Source: JACKOF01 sp041571855 (lineage in GTDB: Bacteria; Pseudomonadota; Gammaproteobacteria; Pseudomonadales; Porticoccaceae). Taken from it: 9,165 bases of DNA. Location: positions 1-9,165 of the forward strand of contig JBFFTH010000076.1 in NCBI GenBank assembly GCA_041571855.1, given 5' to 3'. The notes beneath the pieces are model-generated. The model ran no database searches, was not told the DNA's origin, and saw nothing but the letters and a program-made list of their open reading frames with translations. Positions 6,855 through 9,165 of this stretch are shown piece by piece (the first letter of the stretch is position 1; each line of letters begins with the position of its first letter). The position numbers were made by a program, and so were the translations under genes.

Positions 6855-7862
6855 TTACCTCTCTGCCCACGCCCCTATCAGTGCAGGCAAATCTTTTTCT
6901 GCCTCGTGAATTGCCACCTCAATGGCTCGCCCAAAGCTGTAACAGTCGGCGCCGCCATGACTCTTGATCACAATCCCGTTCAGGCCCAGCAGGCTCGCGC
7001 CATTGTAATTGCTGGGCGACATCCGCTGCTTGAGTTCCGCCAATGCAGGCTTAGCCATCAGGGCAGCCAGACGCCCGCGCAGGCTCCCACTCAGGACTTC
7101 ACGAAGGCTGTCAGCGAACATTCTAGCAACACCTTCAGCACTTTTTAACGCCACATTACCACTGAAACCATCGCAAACCACCACGTCAGCGGCGCCTGAA
7201 AAAAGCGCATCCCCCTCGATATACCCTATATAGTTGATATTTGCATCTGTTTTCAACAGTTCTGCAGCTTCGCGAATCTCGTTGTGGCCCTTGCTCTCCT
7301 CCTCGCCAATATTAAGCAGACCGACCCTGGGGCTTTCCAGACCGTCTACCTCAGTAGCAACCAATGTTGCCATGGCGGCAAACTGATGCAGTTGCCCGGG
7401 TGAACATTCCAGGTTGGCGCCCATGTCCAGCAGATAAACGGGTGAAGCCAGGGTTGGCAACTGAGTACAGATAGCCGGCCGGTCAATGCCTTCAATGGTC
7501 CTCAGCTGTAGCAGTGAAATTGCCATCAGCGCACCGGTATTGCCTGCGCTGACAGCGGCACTGGCATTTCCGTCAGCAACGGATTGCACACATTGCCACA
7601 TCGAAGATTTGCGCTTGTTGCGAATTACCGATGACGGCTTGTCATGCATTGCGACTTCCTGTTCGCAGTGTTTGACCTGCAATCGCTTTAGCAGCGCATC
7701 ACTTTGCTGGGGGATTTGAGATGTAATTAGACGCTCGTCACCATAGAGCACAACCTGTAGCTGTGAGTGACGGCCGAGGGCGCCAAGGACGGCAGGAACC
7801 GTGACGCGGGGGCCGAAGTCCCCGCCCATGGCATCAATGGCAAGACAAAGAGAGTCAGCCAA
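6855..7862 (-). CDS. plsX: Phosphate acyltransferase
   Basis: PlsX converts acyl-ACP and phosphate to acyl-phosphate, the acyl donor for PlsY in the first step of phospholipid synthesis; it is a soluble, membrane-associated enzyme. The 335-residue product shows LAIDAMGGDFGP (7-18), SAGNTGALMA (105-114), YLLDMGAN (143-150), LLNIGEEESKG (182-192), VVVCDGFSGNVALK (227-240) and GLNGIVIKSHGG, all PlsX signatures. The start is a TTG (7860-7862). An in-frame TGA lies four codons upstream, and the first ATG (in DAMGGD) would remove conserved residues, so TTG is the only start that restores the family N-terminus. No clear Shine-Dalgarno precedes it. It begins 20 nt after the rpmF stop, so coupling to rpmF translation is likely. 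The rpmF-plsX linkage is widely conserved. Confidence 0.95.
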   Translation of the reverse strand: MADSLCLAIDAMGGDFGPRVTVPAVLGALGRHSQLQVVLYGDERLITSQIPQQSDALLKRLQVKHCEQEVAMHDKPSSVIRNKRKSSMWQCVQSVADGNASAAVSAGNTGALMAISLLQLRTIEGIDRPAICTQLPTLASPVYLLDMGANLECSPGQLHQFAAMATLVATEVDGLESPRVGLLNIGEEESKGHNEIREAAELLKTDANINYIGYIEGDALFSGAADVVVCDGFSGNVALKSAEGVARMFADSLREVLSGSLRGRLAALMAKPALAELKQRMSPSNYNGASLLGLNGIVIKSHGGADCYSFGRAIEVAIHEAEKDLPALIGAWAER

Positions 7863-7882
7863 ATTAAATGATCAGATCGCGC

Positions 7883-8062
7883 TTAGTCGTCTTTGCCTTC
7901 AACCACTTTCTCGCCGCGGTAGAAACCGTCGGCAGAAACGTGGTGGCGGTGATGCTTTTCTCCACTTACCGGATCTACCGAAAGGGTCGGACCACCGAGC
8001 GCATCGTGTGAACGACGCATACCGCGACGTGAACGGGTTTTCTTGTTTTTCTGTACAGCCAT
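7883..8062 (-). CDS. rpmF: 50S ribosomal protein bL32
   Basis: This 59-residue basic protein is bL32 of the large ribosomal subunit. It opens MAVQKNKKTRSRRGMRRSHD, the signature of the family, and continues with GGPTLSVDPVSGEKHHRHHVSADGFYRGEKVV, as in proteobacterial bL32. It has no cysteines, so it is the zinc-free form found in E. coli and relatives, not the four-cysteine form. The start is fixed by AGGAG (8070-8074) seven bases before the ATG. It lies 49 nt after yceD and 20 nt before plsX, linking ribosome production to phospholipid synthesis on one mRNA. Confidence 0.97.
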   Translation of the reverse strand: MAVQKNKKTRSRRGMRRSHDALGGPTLSVDPVSGEKHHRHHVSADGFYRGEKVVEGKDD

Positions 8063-8111
8063 TTTGCTACTCCTGCTCTTAAACTTTTTGACCTGCTGAA
8101 GCAGTGGTTAT

Positions 8112-8639
8112 CTACCGCTTCAGCTTGGCCAGCACCTCAAACGGATTGTGACGCTCTTCTTGCTCTGTTTCAGGCATGCTGTCAACGCCATAGCCTGAAG
8201 AGATTTCACAACCTTTGTCATGCAGACCGACAATGGGCAATGCCAGAATCAACTCGTCTTCTACCAATTCCCACAGATTTGCTTCTTCTGCCTCAACCAG
8301 CCAGGCTTCCTCGGCCCGGGGAAGGCTTTTTGCCTCATCATCGGACCAAACCAGGGTTACCGCAAGCCCAGCGTCCAGAGGCACCAGAACCGGATCAAGA
8401 CATCGCTGACACTGCAACCTGACCTGCGCCTTTGCAGTACCACTGACAGCCCACCTGCCTTGCAAATTCCTGCCAAAGCGAATCTGGACAGATACCGGCT
8501 CTTCAATCGATAGCACCGTGCGAGCAAGTCGCGTTAAGGATTCCGGTGGAATTTGACCTTGCAAAACAACTTGCCTGGCTGCCAATTTACGCGGATCTAC
8601 GTATTGAGGCAGAATATGAGGCTGCGGGGCTGTCGACAT
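8112..8639 (-). CDS. yceD: DUF177 (YceD) 23S rRNA accumulation protein
   Basis: This is a DUF177/YceD family protein, 175 residues with the start chosen here. Members of the family have been linked to 23S rRNA accumulation or processing in bacteria and plastids; the biochemical activity is not settled. Visible family blocks are YVDPRKLA (13-20), the CQRC pair (C77, C80) in the central beta region, LVEDELILALPIVGLHD with C134 shortly after, and the C-terminal NPFEVLAKLKR. The protein is acidic in its second half and has no signal peptide. A longer reading from ATG 8666 would add nine residues (MALSLSCAP), but that ATG lies inside the promoter spacer described at 8648-8676, and the related proteins start close to the DPRKLA block, so ATG 8639 is preferred. 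It is the first gene of the ribosome/fatty-acid unit and is followed by rpmF, an almost universal pairing. Confidence 0.92.
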   Translation of the reverse strand: MSTAPQPHILPQYVDPRKLAARQVVLQGQIPPESLTRLARTVLSIEEPVSVQIRFGRNLQGRWAVSGTAKAQVRLQCQRCLDPVLVPLDAGLAVTLVWSDDEAKSLPRAEEAWLVEAEEANLWELVEDELILALPIVGLHDKGCEISSGYGVDSMPETEQEERHNPFEVLAKLKR

Positions 8640-8647
8640 AGGCGCGC

Positions 8648-8676
8648 ATGATAGTGATAAGGCCATGTCCTGTCAA
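8648..8676 (-). promoter_or_regulatory. Sigma70-type promoter for yceD-rpmF-plsX-fab unit
   Basis: The minus strand carries a perfect -35 TTGACA (8676 to 8671), a 17-nt spacer, and TATCAT (8653 to 8648), five of six matches to the -10 consensus. This is the best promoter in the window and points into yceD. Counting the usual 6-7 bases after the -10 puts the transcription start at about 8640-8642, only one to three bases before the preferred yceD ATG at 8639. Confidence 0.75.
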
Positions 8677-8736
8677 AAGATTCCGTGAAATAAATTGCCT
8701 TAAAAACAGTCACTTTCGACACTCGAGCGCCATCTT

Positions 8737-9165
8737 ATGAACAACCTGATCCTGGCTTCATCCTCCCCCTATCGAAAAGCGCTACTGGAGAGACTGGCAA
8801 TCCCTTTTTGCTGCATCAACCCGAAGGTCGATGAAACCCCTTTACCGGGGGAATCTCCAATTGAGTTGGCCTCCAGACTATCCCTTTTGAAAGGCGAAAG
8901 CGTCGCCGCTCAATACCCGGAAAACTGGGTCATAGGATCCGATCAGGTAGCGGAACTGGAGAACCAAATACTAAACAAGCCGGGAAACCCTGAAACCGCT
9001 TTTCATCAACTGAAACGCCAGTCTGGCAAAAAAGTCTGTTTTCACACCGGTGTAACCCTGCTTAACGCCAGCAAAAACCGGATCGACCAAACTGTTGTTA
9101 GCACAGAAGTTCTGTTTCGAACCCTGTCCGACGGCGAAATTCAACGTTATCTGATGCAAGAGCAG
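8737..9165 (+). CDS. yceF: Maf-family nucleotide pyrophosphatase, YceF type (7-methyl-GTP), 3' end cut by window edge
   Basis: The first 143 codons of a Maf-family protein (usually about 190-200 residues) are present and open to the window edge. Maf proteins hydrolyse non-canonical or modified nucleoside triphosphates to monophosphates. Visible motifs are ILASSSPYRKALLERL (5-20), KVDETP (30-35), R47 and K52, GSDQV (67-71) with catalytic D69, and the NKP motif (K81). The aromatic SPYR, in place of SPRR, and GSDQV match the YceF subfamily, which prefers 7-methyl-GTP, rather than YhdE, which acts on dTTP/UTP. It is divergent from yceD, as in E. coli, with 97 nt between the two starts. No strong Shine-Dalgarno or clear promoter is seen on its strand; TTGCCT at 8695-8700 is a weak -35 candidate only. 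Confidence 0.93.
   Translation, partial: MNNLILASSSPYRKALLERLAIPFCCINPKVDETPLPGESPIELASRLSLLKGESVAAQYPENWVIGSDQVAELENQILNKPGNPETAFHQLKRQSGKKVCFHTGVTLLNASKNRIDQTVVSTEVLFRTLSDGEIQRYLMQEQ

Noticed and set aside
8097..8108. A short CTGCTGAAGCAG near-palindrome between yceD and rpmF.
   Set aside because: Five pairs with a two-base loop and no T-run; too small to be a terminator, and such repeats are common by chance.
8640..8666. A longer yceD start at ATG 8666.
   Set aside because: This ATG lies within the spacer of the TTGACA/TATCAT promoter, so it would not be on that transcript, and the added residues are outside the usual family N-terminus.
8971..9159. A 62-codon minus-strand frame opposite maf.
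   Set aside because: It is antisense to the conserved yceF-type maf reading frame and has no family resemblance.

Overview
This window is a compact block of housekeeping genes from a gammaproteobacterium. It carries the conserved yceD-rpmF-plsX-fab cluster followed by the pabC-mltG-tmk-holB-pilZ-tatD cluster. All genes are on the minus strand except a partial yceF-type maf gene at the right edge, which is transcribed divergently. Two features point to the Pseudomonas/Cellvibrio side of the class, possibly a marine lineage, rather than enterobacteria: there is no fabH between plsX and fabD, and a PA2960-type pilZ sits between holB and tatD. The placement is inferred from gene order and protein resemblance only.

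Reading along the minus strand (right to left), the first unit starts at a strong sigma70-type promoter in the yceD/maf divergent region. It runs yceD (rRNA-related DUF177 protein), rpmF (ribosomal protein bL32), plsX (phosphate acyltransferase), fabD (malonyl-CoA:ACP transacylase), fabG (3-oxoacyl-ACP reductase) and acpP (acyl carrier protein). It closes with a textbook intrinsic terminator about 15 nt after acpP. These genes couple ribosome assembly to the supply and use of acyl-ACP for fatty acid and phospholipid synthesis.

The second unit starts just after the terminator: pabC (folate branch), mltG (peptidoglycan glycan-chain terminase), tmk (dTMP kinase), holB (clamp loader delta prime), pilZ (type IV pilus assembly) and tatD (metal-dependent hydrolase/DNase, cut by the left edge). 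pabC/mltG, mltG/tmk and tmk/holB overlap by 13, 4 and 11 nt, so translation is probably coupled.

No novel defence, mobile or RNA system is visible. The points that deserve attention are: fabF, normally between acpP and pabC, is absent and a terminator occupies the junction; the yceD promoter is placed so that its mRNA would start almost at the ATG (leaderless or nearly so); a run of eight G lies in the fabD ribosome-binding region; a 9-bp inverted repeat overlaps the fabG stop codon ahead of acpP; and plsX starts with TTG without a good Shine-Dalgarno. No stretch over 300 bases lacks a gene; the longest gap is the 171 nt between fabG and acpP.
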